From Caulobacter sp. S45 (lineage in GTDB: Bacteria > Pseudomonadota > Alphaproteobacteria > Caulobacterales > Caulobacteraceae), in the NCBI RefSeq assembly GCF_009765965.1, contig NZ_LMUL01000010.1:193887-233127 (forward strand): a stretch of 39,241 bases of DNA, read 5' to 3'. The position numbers and the translations under genes were made by a program. This document shows positions 15,050 through 22,042 of the stretch, one piece after another (position 1 is the stretch's first letter; the number at the start of each line of letters is the position of its first letter). The notes under the pieces are model-generated. The model was not told where the DNA came from, did no database searches, and saw only the letters and a list, made by a program, of their open reading frames with translations.

Positions 15050-15784
15050 ATGAGATTTCTAACCGGCGCCGGACTCGGCGTCGTTGCAATGGTGCTCGCC
15101 GGTTGCGCGACCACCCAATACACAGTCGCGCCTGTCGCCGAGACCGGCCTTAACGTCACCTATAATCAGGGCACGGCCATCGTCGATTCCGACACGCTCA
15201 AGGGCGCGGTCAAGGTCACGCTGCTGGGCTCCACGGCTCATGGGCGCATCCGTCTCGGGATCGCCGTGCTTAACAAGAACGTGGGGCCGGAGAATATCGG
15301 CTTCGAAAGCGTCCGCATCCTCGACGCCCAGGGGGCTCCGATGCACGCCCTGGATCACGACGAGATGATCCGCATCGCGCAACGCCAAGCCAATGCGGCG
15401 CGCTTCGCCGTGGCTCTGGTCGGCGGCCTTTCCGCCGTCGCCAACGCCCAGGCGGCGACCACCACCACCTACGGAAGCGTTGGCGGGACCAGGTTCCACG
15501 CCACCACCTACAATCCTTATCTGGCCAACCAGTTGAACGATCAGACGGCGGCCGCCACCGGGGGTGCGCTCAACACCATCGACGGCCGCCTCGCCAACGC
15601 CATGGCCCAGATCAACGGCTCGGCGTTGCAGACCACCACCGTTCTCCCCCAGCAGACCTATGCGGGCGAATTAGTGGTCGACGGTCCCAAGGACCATAGG
15701 GGCGAGGGCCAGATCACGGTGACGGTCCACTTCGCCGATGAGGACCACGTCTTCCATTTCAACCTGACCCAAAAGGTCGCGTAA
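15050..15784 (+). CDS. Outer-membrane lipoprotein, unknown
   Basis: Lipoprotein of 244 aa with lipobox LAGC (Cys19), after MRFLTGAGLGVVAMV. The mature protein begins ATTQYTVAPVAETG, then a beta-rich domain (VKVTLLGSTAHGRIRLGIAV, IGFESVRILDAQG). An Ala-rich helical stretch follows near 115-140, then a C-terminal strand pair ending VTVHFADEDHVFHFNLTQ. The shape resembles small periplasmic immunoglobulin-like lipoproteins; no name is justified. A strong terminator follows. It sits inside the prophage boundaries and could be a moron gene or leftover chromosome. Confidence 0.8.
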   Translation: MRFLTGAGLGVVAMVLAGCATTQYTVAPVAETGLNVTYNQGTAIVDSDTLKGAVKVTLLGSTAHGRIRLGIAVLNKNVGPENIGFESVRILDAQGAPMHALDHDEMIRIAQRQANAARFAVALVGGLSAVANAQAATTTTYGSVGGTRFHATTYNPYLANQLNDQTAAATGGALNTIDGRLANAMAQINGSALQTTTVLPQQTYAGELVVDGPKDHRGEGQITVTVHFADEDHVFHFNLTQKVA

Positions 15785-15790
15785 AATTGG

Positions 15791-15828
15791 GGCGCCCCGA
15801 GCCCATGGGTTCGGGGCGCTCTTAAAAT
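15791..15828 (+). terminator. Intrinsic terminator
   Basis: GCGCCCCGA (15792-15800) pairs with TCGGGGCGC (15811-15819) over a 10-bp loop and is followed by TCTTAAAAT. It ends the lipoprotein gene. The element B insertion begins at its tail. Confidence 0.8.
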
Positions 15829-15829
15829 A

Positions 15830-16001
15830 ACTGTTTTCACGTCGAGTGCCGGGGGATGTGCGTCCTTCGAGACGCCCCTTCGGGGCTCCTCAGGATGACG
15901 GATCTTGGTGGGTCGCAGAAACCTTCGTCATGCTGAGGAGCGGCGAAAGCCGCGTCTCGAAGCACGCAGGCCCCCACCAACACTCAATGTCGACACAGCC
16001 T
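15830..16001 (+). repeat. Composite palindromic element B with 8-bp flanking duplication
   Basis: Two family-1 hairpin units in inverted order (15858-15903 and 15924-15970) lie between longer imperfect inverted ends: CTGTTTTCACGTCGAGTG on the left and, on the opposite strand, CTGTGTCGACATTGAGTG on the right. The 8-mer TTAAAATA occurs immediately outside both ends (15822-15829 and 16002-16009), as expected for a target duplication. The inner spacer matches element C. This resembles a miniature inverted-repeat element; no encoding frame is present. Confidence 0.8.
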
Positions 16002-16024
16002 TTAAAATAGGGCCGTCAAACCGC

Positions 16025-16606
16025 CTATCCCGTCGCCCGCGCGTTCAGCGCCTGCAGCCGCCGGGCGGTCTCGCGCTGCTGGACGGCGGTGTCGCGCCAC
16101 AGGGTCAGCAGGCCGGGCGGGGCGCTGGCGGGGTCGACGTCCAGGATGCTGCCGGGGGTGGCGTCGAACACCTGGGCGATCTTGCGCAGCCACTTTTCCG
16201 ACAGGTCTGTCGATCCGTCCTCCCACGCCCGCACCACCTCGACCGGTACCTCCAGCGCCCCGGCCAGGTCCTCCACGCTCATCGCCGCGTGCAGCCGCCA
16301 GGCGCGCAGGTTGTGGTCCGCCCCGCCGGCCCGTTCCTCGGGGCTGACGTCCAGGTCGGGCTGGGCCCAGTCCGGCGCATTCTTGCCCCACAGCAGCCAG
16401 GCTTCCTCGACCCCCAGCTTGGCGGCGTAGGCCTGCACCTTGCGCGTCATGCCCCGCTCGCCGCGCTCGTGCTGGACGTAGCTGTCGTAGGGCACCTTGA
16501 GGAACACCGCCGCCGCCTGGGCGGTGGGCAGCTTCAATTGCTCGCGCGCCGCGACCAGTCGCCGCCCGCGCGCCCGGTTCAGGGCCTTGTCCGCGTCTGT
16601 GCTCAT
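16025..16606 (-). CDS. Phage repressor with two XRE-type HTH domains
   Basis: DNA-binding regulator of 193 aa. The first HTH is at about 14-73 (GRRLVAAREQLKLPTAQAAA and on to YAAKLGVEEAWLLWG). The second is at about 98-156 (LRAWRLHAAMSVEDLAGALE, VPVEVVRAWEDG, then LRKIAQVFDATPGSILDVDP). A C-terminal helical tail follows (AVQQRETARRLQALNARAT). No LexA/CI peptidase domain is present, so induction by self-cleavage is unlikely. ATG 16606 itself lies within operator O3, and O4 and O5 follow upstream, strongly suggesting autoregulation. It faces away from the replication module, as phage repressors do. Confidence 0.85.
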   Translation of the reverse strand: MSTDADKALNRARGRRLVAAREQLKLPTAQAAAVFLKVPYDSYVQHERGERGMTRKVQAYAAKLGVEEAWLLWGKNAPDWAQPDLDVSPEERAGGADHNLRAWRLHAAMSVEDLAGALEVPVEVVRAWEDGSTDLSEKWLRKIAQVFDATPGSILDVDPASAPPGLLTLWRDTAVQQRETARRLQALNARATG

Positions 16607-16612
16607 TGCACA
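16598..16612. promoter_or_regulatory. Repressor operator O3, overlapping the start codon
   Basis: Plus-strand TGTGC-TCATT-GCACA; the central CAT is the complement of the repressor's ATG (16606-16604). Binding here would block translation-start DNA and elongation, which fits autorepression. Confidence 0.7.
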
Positions 16613-16630
16613 AATATGAGATAAAAATTC

Positions 16631-16645
16631 TGTGCATAGGGCACA
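16631..16645. promoter_or_regulatory. Repressor operator O4
   Basis: TGTGC-ATAGG-GCACA, 33 bp centre to centre from O3 and 34 bp from O5. The near-equal three-turn spacing suggests repressor units on one DNA face. On the minus strand, TTGTGC at its edge followed 17 bp later by TATCTC may be the repressor's own promoter. Confidence 0.7.
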
Positions 16646-16652
16646 AAGGCGC

Positions 16653-16681
16653 TTGACTCCACTTTGTGCATTGCGCACATT
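16653..16681 (+). promoter_or_regulatory. Rightward phage promoter with operator O5
   Basis: TTGACT (16653-16658), 17-bp spacer, CACATT (16676-16681). Operator TGTGC-ATTGC-GCACA (16665-16679) covers spacer and -10. It points into the replication module. A 16-codon frame MKTPTSPSPRSRTLPP begins at 16691, just past the predicted start, but may be chance. The rest of 16607-16881 shows no gene. Confidence 0.68.
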
Positions 16682-16881
16682 TAGGTGGTCATGAAGACAC
16701 CGACCTCGCCATCCCCTCGCTCCCGGACGCTTCCCCCCTGACGTCCGGTGAGCGCGCCCCGCCGGCCCCGCGGCCGATCCGCCCGCCGGCGGGGCGACCC
16801 TCCTAACCGCCCACACCAACCGCGCCCTTGGCCGATCCCGGCGGGGCTACGCCGGAGCCATGTCCCCATGAGCTTGAACCC

Positions 16882-17175
16882 ATGAGCGCGAACCCCTTCC
16901 GCGCCGACCCCGAACTGTGCGCCATCGGCCAGCAGTCCGCCGCCGAGCGCCGCCGCCGCCGCCAACTGCTCGCCCAGCGGGCCAACCGCCCCGACGACGG
17001 CCCCGAACGCAGTGCGCTCCAGGCCGCCTGCGCCCGCTACGCCGAACGCCACGGCGTGCTGGAGGCCCACGGCGTGCTCGCCCTGGAACTCGCCCGCTAC
17101 ACTCCCGACCTGCCCGGCCCCCGGAGCGCCGCCCGGGATGAAGCCGAACGCCTGTTCAAGCGGGGCGGGGCTTGA
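16882..17175 (+). CDS. Small phage early protein, unknown
   Basis: Protein of 97 aa. NPFRADPELCAIGQQSAAER is followed by a basic helix (RRRRRQLLAQRANRPDD) and a second helix AACARYAERHGVLEAHGVLA, ending in RDEAERLFKRGGA. Highly charged and helical; no known family recognised. First gene downstream of the operator-controlled rightward promoter and directly before the first family-2 element and dnaB. The frame is open upstream to TTG 16828; ATG 16882 is preferred but lacks a strong ribosome site. Confidence 0.6.
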   Translation: MSANPFRADPELCAIGQQSAAERRRRRQLLAQRANRPDDGPERSALQAACARYAERHGVLEAHGVLALELARYTPDLPGPRSAARDEAERLFKRGGA

Positions 17176-17176
17176 T

Positions 17177-17328
17177 CCCCTCTCCCCCTGCGGGAGAGGG
17201 AGGGGCCGGGCGAAGCCGGGAGGGTGAGGGGTCGACGCACGCCGGCCTTCGATCCCTGCGCGACTCCTCAACCTTCCCCCGCGTCTATCGGCACGCGGGC
17301 CCCTTCCTTCTCCCGCAAGGGGAGAAGG
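17177..17328. repeat. Family-2 composite repeat R1
   Basis: Starts CCCCTCTCCCCCTGCGGGAG and ends CTTCTCCCGCAAGGGGAGAA on the same strand. Each end is a hairpin, and the inner parts (GGAGGGTGAGGGGTCG and CTCCTCAACCTTCCC) are inverted relatives. It fills the gap between the 97-aa gene and dnaB and ends 28 bp before the dnaB ATG. Confidence 0.8.
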
Positions 17329-17356
17329 AGCACGCACCCTCTCGACGCGCCCGCCC

Positions 17357-18769
17357 ATGAACCCGCCTCAACCCGCGCGGCTTCCCGGCCCGCACAACCT
17401 CCAGGCCGAACAGGCCCTGCTCGGCGCCGTCCTGTTCGACAACCGGGCGGTGGAGCGCTGCGACGATGCAGCCGACCTCGCGCGGCGTCCGCGCCTGGAC
17501 GCCTGTCACTTCGCCGAGCCCCTGCACGCGCAGATGTACGCGGAGGTGCTGGCCCTGCTCGCCCATGGCCGCGTGGCCGATCCGGTCACGCTCGGCGCGC
17601 GCCTGGCCGAGGCCCCGGCCTATCTCGACCTCGGCGGCCCCGCCTACCTGTTCGACCTGATCGACAAGGCCCCGCCGGCCTGCAACGCGCCCGACTACGC
17701 CCACCTGGTGCGCGAGAGCGCGTTGCGCCGCGACCTGCACCGCACCGCCGTCGAGTTCGCCGCCCGCGCCGAGACCGACCTCGAGCTGGACGCCTGTGAG
17801 CTGTTGGCCGAGGCCGAGGGCGCCCTGCACGCCATCGCCACCGCCACCGCCGCCGCCGCCCAGGGCTTCACCGACTTCGCTGTCGTGCTCGACGGGGCCA
17901 TGGTCCAGGCCGAGGCCGCCCACGGCCGCGACGGCGCCCTGGTCGGCCTGTCGACCGGGCTCGCGGACCTGGACGCCAAGCTCGGCGGTCTGCACCCCAG
18001 CGACCTGCTGGTGCTGGCCGGCCGTCCATCCCAGGGCAAGACCGCGCTCGCCACCAACATCGCCTACCGCGCGGCCCGCAACGGCGCCTCGGTCGGCTTC
18101 TTCAGCCTGGAGATGTCGGGCGAGCAGCTGGCCATGCGCATCCTGGCCGACGTCTCCGGCGTGCCCGGCGATCGCATCCGCAAGGGCCTGACCGACGCCT
18201 GCGAGATCGCCCGCATCCGCGAGGCCGCCGCCCACATCCGCGCCACCCCGCTCCACGTCGATCCCACCGGCGCCATCTCCATCGCCGAGCTGTCGCGCAA
18301 GGCCCGCCGGCTGAAGCGCCGCCGGGGGCTGGACCTGCTGGTGGTCGACTACCTGCAGCTCTGCACCGCCCACACCGCCAAGGGATCGGGCCGCGTGCAG
18401 GAGGTCGCCGCCATCACCACCGGGCTCAAGGCCCTGGCCAAGGAGCTGGCCATCCCCGTCCTGGCCCTGTCCCAGCTCTCCCGCGCGGTGGAGAGCCGCG
18501 AGGACAAGCGCCCCCACCTGGCCGACCTGCGCGAGTCCGGCTCCATCGAGCAGGACGCCGACGTGGTCATGTTCGTCTACCGCGAGGGCTACTACCTCGC
18601 CCGCGCCGAACCCCGCGAGGGCGCGCCCGAACACCTCGACTGGCAGGCCCGCATGGAGGCGGCTGCGGGCCTCGCCGAGATCATCGTCGGCAAGCACCGC
18701 CACGGCCCCATCGGCACGCTCCGCCTGCGCTTCGACGAGGCCCTGACCCGCTTCGGGGACTGGGGATGA
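17357..18769 (+). CDS. dnaB: Phage replicative DNA helicase, DnaB family
   Basis: Hexameric 5'-3' helicase of 470 aa. The N-terminal domain (NLQAEQALLGAVLFDNRAVE) spans to about 125. The RecA-like domain has Walker A GRPSQGKT (222-229; chromosomal DnaB usually has GRPxMGKT), FFSLEMSGEQLAMRI (249-263), Walker B LDLLVVDYLQL (325-335, Asp331), the LSQLSRAVE sensor block, and DLRESGSIEQDADVVMFVYR. The C-terminus ENH-like segment IIVGKHRHGPIG is normal. Full length for the family. As it sits between a phage repressor and a phage initiator, it is the prophage's own helicase, not the host's. Very high GC3. Confidence 0.93.
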   Translation: MNPPQPARLPGPHNLQAEQALLGAVLFDNRAVERCDDAADLARRPRLDACHFAEPLHAQMYAEVLALLAHGRVADPVTLGARLAEAPAYLDLGGPAYLFDLIDKAPPACNAPDYAHLVRESALRRDLHRTAVEFAARAETDLELDACELLAEAEGALHAIATATAAAAQGFTDFAVVLDGAMVQAEAAHGRDGALVGLSTGLADLDAKLGGLHPSDLLVLAGRPSQGKTALATNIAYRAARNGASVGFFSLEMSGEQLAMRILADVSGVPGDRIRKGLTDACEIARIREAAAHIRATPLHVDPTGAISIAELSRKARRLKRRRGLDLLVVDYLQLCTAHTAKGSGRVQEVAAITTGLKALAKELAIPVLALSQLSRAVESREDKRPHLADLRESGSIEQDADVVMFVYREGYYLARAEPREGAPEHLDWQARMEAAAGLAEIIVGKHRHGPIGTLRLRFDEALTRFGDWG

Positions 18770-18781
18770 GGGGGCGGCCGA

Positions 18782-18909
18782 TCCCCTCTCCCCTTGCGGG
18801 AGAGGGAGGGGCCCGGCGCAGCCGGGAGGGTGAGGGGTCGACGCACGTCAACCGCCAAACCCAGCGCGATCCCTCAACCTTCCCCCGCGCCTATCGGCAC
18901 GCGGGCCCC
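18782..18909. repeat. Family-2 composite repeat R2, one end lost
   Basis: Left half CCCCTCTCCCCTTGCGGGAG then GGAGGGTGAGGGGTCGACGC, closely matching R1. The right half, CCCTCAACCTTCCCCCGCG then GCACGCGGGCCCC, is also like R1 but lacks its terminal hairpin. It ends 31 bp before the initiator ATG. Confidence 0.8.
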
Positions 18910-18940
18910 ATCCAATCCCCTCGATGAGACCCCCGCCCCG

Positions 18941-20164
18941 ATGGCCCGCATCCGCTCCGTCCACCCCACCCTGTTCACCGACGAGGCCTGGGTCGCCTGT
19001 TCCGCCGTCGCGCGGCTGCTCTACATCGGCCTGTGGACCGACGCCGACGACCAGGGCGTGTTCGAGTGGAAGCCGCTGCAGATCAAGATGCGCCTGCTGG
19101 CCGGCGACGACCTCGACGCCGCGATCCTGCTGGCCGAGCTGCTGGCCGGCGGGCTGGTCGCGCGGTTCGAGGCCGGCGGCCGGTCCTACGGCGCGATCAA
19201 GGCCTTCCGCGCCTTCCAGCGCCCCAAGAAGCCCAACGCCGTCCACCCCCTGCCGCTCGCGCTGCGCCCCTATGTCGGCCTGACCGACGCCGACCTGCCG
19301 TCCCCCGAGGCTTCGCCCATGGCGGAACTGTTTCCCCACCGGTTCGGAACCGGTTCCGAACTTTCCCCGCAGATGGAGGATGGAGGAGGGAGGGAAGGAG
19401 AAGGGGAGGAAGACTCGTCGCCTGACGGCGACTCGTCGGTTTCGGAACAGGTTCCAGGTTCGATCGCTCGTCCCGAAAGCGAGCTCCAATCCCTCTCAAC
19501 CGCTCATCCCACTCCCGCTCGTCATCCTGAGGAGCCCCAAAGGGGCGTCTCGAACGACGCACCCCCGCCGGCCCCATCCGGTCTAGCCAAGCCCAGGCCG
19601 CCCAACCCCGGCGACCCCGCCCGCCAGGCCTACGACGCCTGGAACGCGCTCGCCGCCCGGCTGGACCTGCCCACGGCCCGCCGGCTGGACGACGCCCGTC
19701 GCCGCGCCATCCGCGCCCGCCTGGCCGACGGCGGCCTGGCCAACTGGGCGCTGGCGCTGCAGGCGGTCGAGCGCAGCCCCTTCCTGCGCGGCCAGACCGA
19801 CCGCCCGTTCCGCGCCGACCTGGACTTTGTCTGCCAGGCCAAGTCCTGGCGCCGCCTGCTCGAAGGCTTCTACGCCCCCGCCAAGACCCAGGCCCAACCG
19901 CCGCCGGCAGAGCCGCCCCAACCCTGGTCCGGCCCGCCCGAGCTGCGCGCCGCCGCCGTCGCCGGCAAGGGCGAGCCGTGGGCGAAATCCTATCTCGACC
20001 CCTGCGCCTGGACCGCCGCGCCGACCCCGGCCCTGACCCCCGCCAACGCCCACGCCGCCCGCGTGCTCGCCGCCGAGATCGCGCCCGTCCTGGCCCGCTT
20101 CGGCGTCGCCCTGGCCCCCGCGCGCACCCAGCCCCAACCCCTCGCCAACCGGAGCCCGACATGA
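18941..20164 (+). CDS. Phage replication initiator / helicase-loader-like protein
   Basis: Protein of 407 aa. The N-terminal 100 residues (MARIRSVHPTLFTDEAWVAC, then ARLLYIGLWTDADDQGVFEW, then KMRLLAGDDLDAAILLAELL) match the winged-helix start common to phage and prophage replication proteins that work with DnaB. A long variable linker (about 120-225) contains the acidic stretch GREGEGEEDSSPDGDSS and a translated copy of the family-1 hairpin repeat (RHPEEPQRGVSNDA, about 194-207). A DnaD-like helical segment follows (YDAWNALAARLDLPTARRLD to VERSPFLRG and DFVCQAKSWRRLLEGFY). It overlaps the next gene by ATGA. The loader role is inference from family and position. Confidence 0.82.
   Translation: MARIRSVHPTLFTDEAWVACSAVARLLYIGLWTDADDQGVFEWKPLQIKMRLLAGDDLDAAILLAELLAGGLVARFEAGGRSYGAIKAFRAFQRPKKPNAVHPLPLALRPYVGLTDADLPSPEASPMAELFPHRFGTGSELSPQMEDGGGREGEGEEDSSPDGDSSVSEQVPGSIARPESELQSLSTAHPTPARHPEEPQRGVSNDAPPPAPSGLAKPRPPNPGDPARQAYDAWNALAARLDLPTARRLDDARRRAIRARLADGGLANWALALQAVERSPFLRGQTDRPFRADLDFVCQAKSWRRLLEGFYAPAKTQAQPPPAEPPQPWSGPPELRAAAVAGKGEPWAKSYLDPCAWTAAPTPALTPANAHAARVLAAEIAPVLARFGVALAPARTQPQPLANRSPT
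19520..19562 (+). repeat. Family-1 hairpin repeat inside a coding region
   Basis: CGTCATCCTGAGGAGCCCC then AAAGGGGCGTCTCGAACGAC, a full unit, read in frame within the initiator gene as RHPEEPQRGVSNDA without a stop. It falls in the disordered linker. Confidence 0.85.
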
Positions 20165-20727
20165 CCGCAGCCGACGAAAAGCCCCACCTGTCCAAGCTCG
20201 AACAGCAGGCGATCCGCAACCGCTACAAGCACGAGGCGGCCCTGGCCGTCCGCGCCGCCCGCGGCCAGAAGATCCCCGCGCGTCCGCTCGCTATGGAACG
20301 CAAGAAGGTGGTCCACACCAAGACCGGCCTGGACTGGCTGCGCGACAAGCAACGGCTCGACGCCAAACAGTTCCGCGCCGGCCGCACCTACGGCACGCTA
20401 TACCGCGCGGCCATCCTGCCCGACGGGGCGCGCCTGCGCTCGTGTCTGGACGACACGCCGCGCGGTTCCGGCCCCGGCGCCGGCCTGCCCACCCGCCTGG
20501 TCGCCACCGAGTGGCTGGCCGAGAGCCGCCTGCGCCTGGACGCCGTGCGCGCCGCCATGGGCCGCCACCCCGGCCTGATCCAGGCCTGCGACCTGATCTG
20601 CGGCCAGGGCCTGACCCCGCGCGACATCAGCCCGATCCAACGCGAAGCCGAACAGATCGAGACGGGGCTGAGGATCGCGCTCGACCTCGCCTACGGCTGG
20701 TTCACGACGGCGGGCTGGCCGGAGTGA
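20161..20727 (+). CDS. Unknown phage protein following the initiator
   Basis: Protein of 188 aa starting inside the stop of the initiator (ATGA). The basic N-terminus (LSKLEQQAIRNRYKHEAALA) is followed by HTKTGLDWLRDKQRLDAKQF, RAGRTYGTLYRAAIL and a helical C-terminal half: RLRLDAVRAAMGRHPGLIQA, CDLICGQGLTPRDISPIQRE, IETGLRIALDLAYGW. The C-terminal pattern recalls DUF6456-like proteins, some of which regulate phage-like particle genes in alphaproteobacteria. This is a weak resemblance from memory, not a call. Co-translated with the initiator, so part of the early module. Confidence 0.7.
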   Translation: MTAADEKPHLSKLEQQAIRNRYKHEAALAVRAARGQKIPARPLAMERKKVVHTKTGLDWLRDKQRLDAKQFRAGRTYGTLYRAAILPDGARLRSCLDDTPRGSGPGAGLPTRLVATEWLAESRLRLDAVRAAMGRHPGLIQACDLICGQGLTPRDISPIQREAEQIETGLRIALDLAYGWFTTAGWPE

Positions 20728-20754
20728 GCTGCGCACGCCCGTCCGGGATCGCGC

Positions 20755-21060
20755 CTACTTGCCGTTGGACATGATCGAGCGTGTGTCGCCGTTGCTGAAA
20801 CCGTTCTGGCCGCTGGCCAGGTCATGGGCCGCTTGGCGCGAGTCCGCGGTGAGCTGGATCCACTCGGCGCGGGTGCGGCAGTCGCTCCTGCGTAGATGGC
20901 TGCCGGTGGTGGCGATCTGCTTGCAGACCTTTTCGTTCGGGTCTCCGGCCAGTTCCTGCCGCGTCGGCGCAGCGGCGACCCCGCCTGAAGCGGGCAGGGA
21001 GGAAGGCGCGGGGCTGGACGAGGCCAGCGCGGCGACCGCGATCAGCAATAGGGGGGACAT
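20755..21060 (-). CDS. Small secreted two-cysteine protein, tandem copy 1
   Basis: Protein of 101 aa with a signal peptide (MSPLLLIAVAALASSSPAPS). The mature part is QELAGDPNEKVCKQIATTGS, then HLRRSDCRTRAEWIQLTADS. It is paralogous to the gene at 21309-21617 (same motif order, near-identical start and AGDPNE block) and to that at 4209-4511. It lies on the minus strand inside the phage early region and is convergent with the 188-aa gene. Operator O6 lies about 145 bp upstream, so the phage repressor may control it. Function unknown. Confidence 0.78.
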   Translation of the reverse strand: MSPLLLIAVAALASSSPAPSSLPASGGVAAAPTRQELAGDPNEKVCKQIATTGSHLRRSDCRTRAEWIQLTADSRQAAHDLASGQNGFSNGDTRSIMSNGK

Positions 21061-21202
21061 CTGCAACTCCAAGGCAAACTATAGTTAGGATACCATCGGG
21101 TCGGTCCTCGCGCCCTGTCAATCTCGAGCGCGGAGGCTCGCGCCGAACCCGACGGGGCGCCGGTCGACGACGCATGCGGCGAGGATTCTGCCTCCAAAAT
21201 AT

Positions 21203-21217
21203 TGTGCAATCGGCACA
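21203..21217. promoter_or_regulatory. Repressor operator O6
   Basis: TGTGC-AATCG-GCACA within ATTGTGC...GCACAAAT. It lies upstream of tandem copy 1. The DNA right of it matches the DNA right of O7, so operator and gene were duplicated together. Confidence 0.65.
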
Positions 21218-21308
21218 AATTCTCGTGCGTTCTAATTCGACGTCTGGCGCGAAAGCGCATTGGCGACAGTCTGCTTCCGAACGCCCCGTCCGGTTCCAGG
21301 CCGAGCCC

Positions 21309-21617
21309 CTACTTGCCGTTGAACTTGGCGCCTTCGGCGGACAATTGGTTGAGCCCGCCCTGGTTGGCGGTCAGGTCGCGCATCGCCTCGCGCGAATCCA
21401 CGCCGAGCTGGTTCCACGCGGCGCGGGTCCGGCATTGAGACCTCGCAAGATGAGTGCCGGTTGTCACGATGTGCTTGCAGATCATCTCGTTGGGGTCGCC
21501 CGCCAGTTCGCGCCGCGTGGGCGGGCTGGCGAACCCGCCCGACGCGGGCAGGGGGGCGGACGGCGCGGGGCCGGTCGAGGCCAGGGCCGCCGCCGCGATC
21601 AGGAACAGGGCGGACAT
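21309..21617 (-). CDS. Small secreted two-cysteine protein, tandem copy 2
   Basis: Protein of 102 aa. Signal peptide MSALFLIAAAALASTGPAP, then RRELAGDPNEMICKHIVTTG, then THLARSQCRTRAAWNQLGVD. About half of its residues equal copy 1, including both Cys, the TG-x-H-L and the C-x-T-R-A-x-W. The C-terminal ends differ (ends SAEGAKFNGK versus TRSIMSNGK). GTGGAG precedes ATG 21617. Operator O7 lies about 120 bp upstream. Tandem duplication with independent decay or specialisation is the simplest reading. Confidence 0.78.
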   Translation of the reverse strand: MSALFLIAAAALASTGPAPSAPLPASGGFASPPTRRELAGDPNEMICKHIVTTGTHLARSQCRTRAAWNQLGVDSREAMRDLTANQGGLNQLSAEGAKFNGK

Positions 21618-21735
21618 CTTCAACTCCACAGGAGAACGTCACTCACTCCACCATCGCGTCAGTGGTCGCGTCCTGTCAATCACGGCCCCCGAGCGCCGCC
21701 CGACGGATCGGAAGACGATAAAATAATCCACCATT

Positions 21736-21750
21736 TGTGCAAATCGCACA
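21736..21750. promoter_or_regulatory. Repressor operator O7
   Basis: TGTGC-AAATC-GCACA, flanked by TT and AA to give TTTGTGC...GCACAAA, the most symmetric copy. It lies upstream of tandem copy 2 and could also act on rightward transcription to the packaging genes. The gap 21618-22042 otherwise holds only a doubtful 28-codon frame. Confidence 0.68.
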
Positions 21751-21845
21751 AAGTCGCTTGCATCCTAACTCGAAGTTTGGCACAAAAGGGTCATCGGCGA
21801 GAGTGCGTCTCCGGACGCCTCGCTGCTCCCGGAAACATCGCTGGA

Positions 21846-21932
21846 ATGCCCATGTCGCCCGCCGTGCTCGAGAAGCTGCGCGCCAGGAGCGCCGTCCTGC
21901 CGCCACCCCCGCCGCCCCAACCGGCGGGCTGA
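21846..21932 (+). CDS. Possible 28-aa peptide
   Basis: ATG 21846 opens MPMSPAVLEKLRARSAVLPP followed by a Pro run to a stop at 21932. GGAAA lies about 15 bp upstream. It has no recognisable relatives and may be the remnant of a longer phage gene. Included only because the gap is otherwise empty. Confidence 0.25.
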   Translation: MPMSPAVLEKLRARSAVLPPPPPPQPAG

Positions 21933-22042
21933 GCCCATCCCCCTTCGCGCCCGGCGATCGTCTGCACCAACCCGACCCTGAGAGACACGGGCCGGGCGCG
22001 AACCCCCTGCGAACCCCCCGCGCCAACCCTCGGAGGCCACCC

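Noticed and set aside
16691-16741. 16-codon leader peptide after the rightward phage promoter
   Set aside because: Too short and Pro/Ser-rich, with no attenuator structure or codon pattern; left as a note only.
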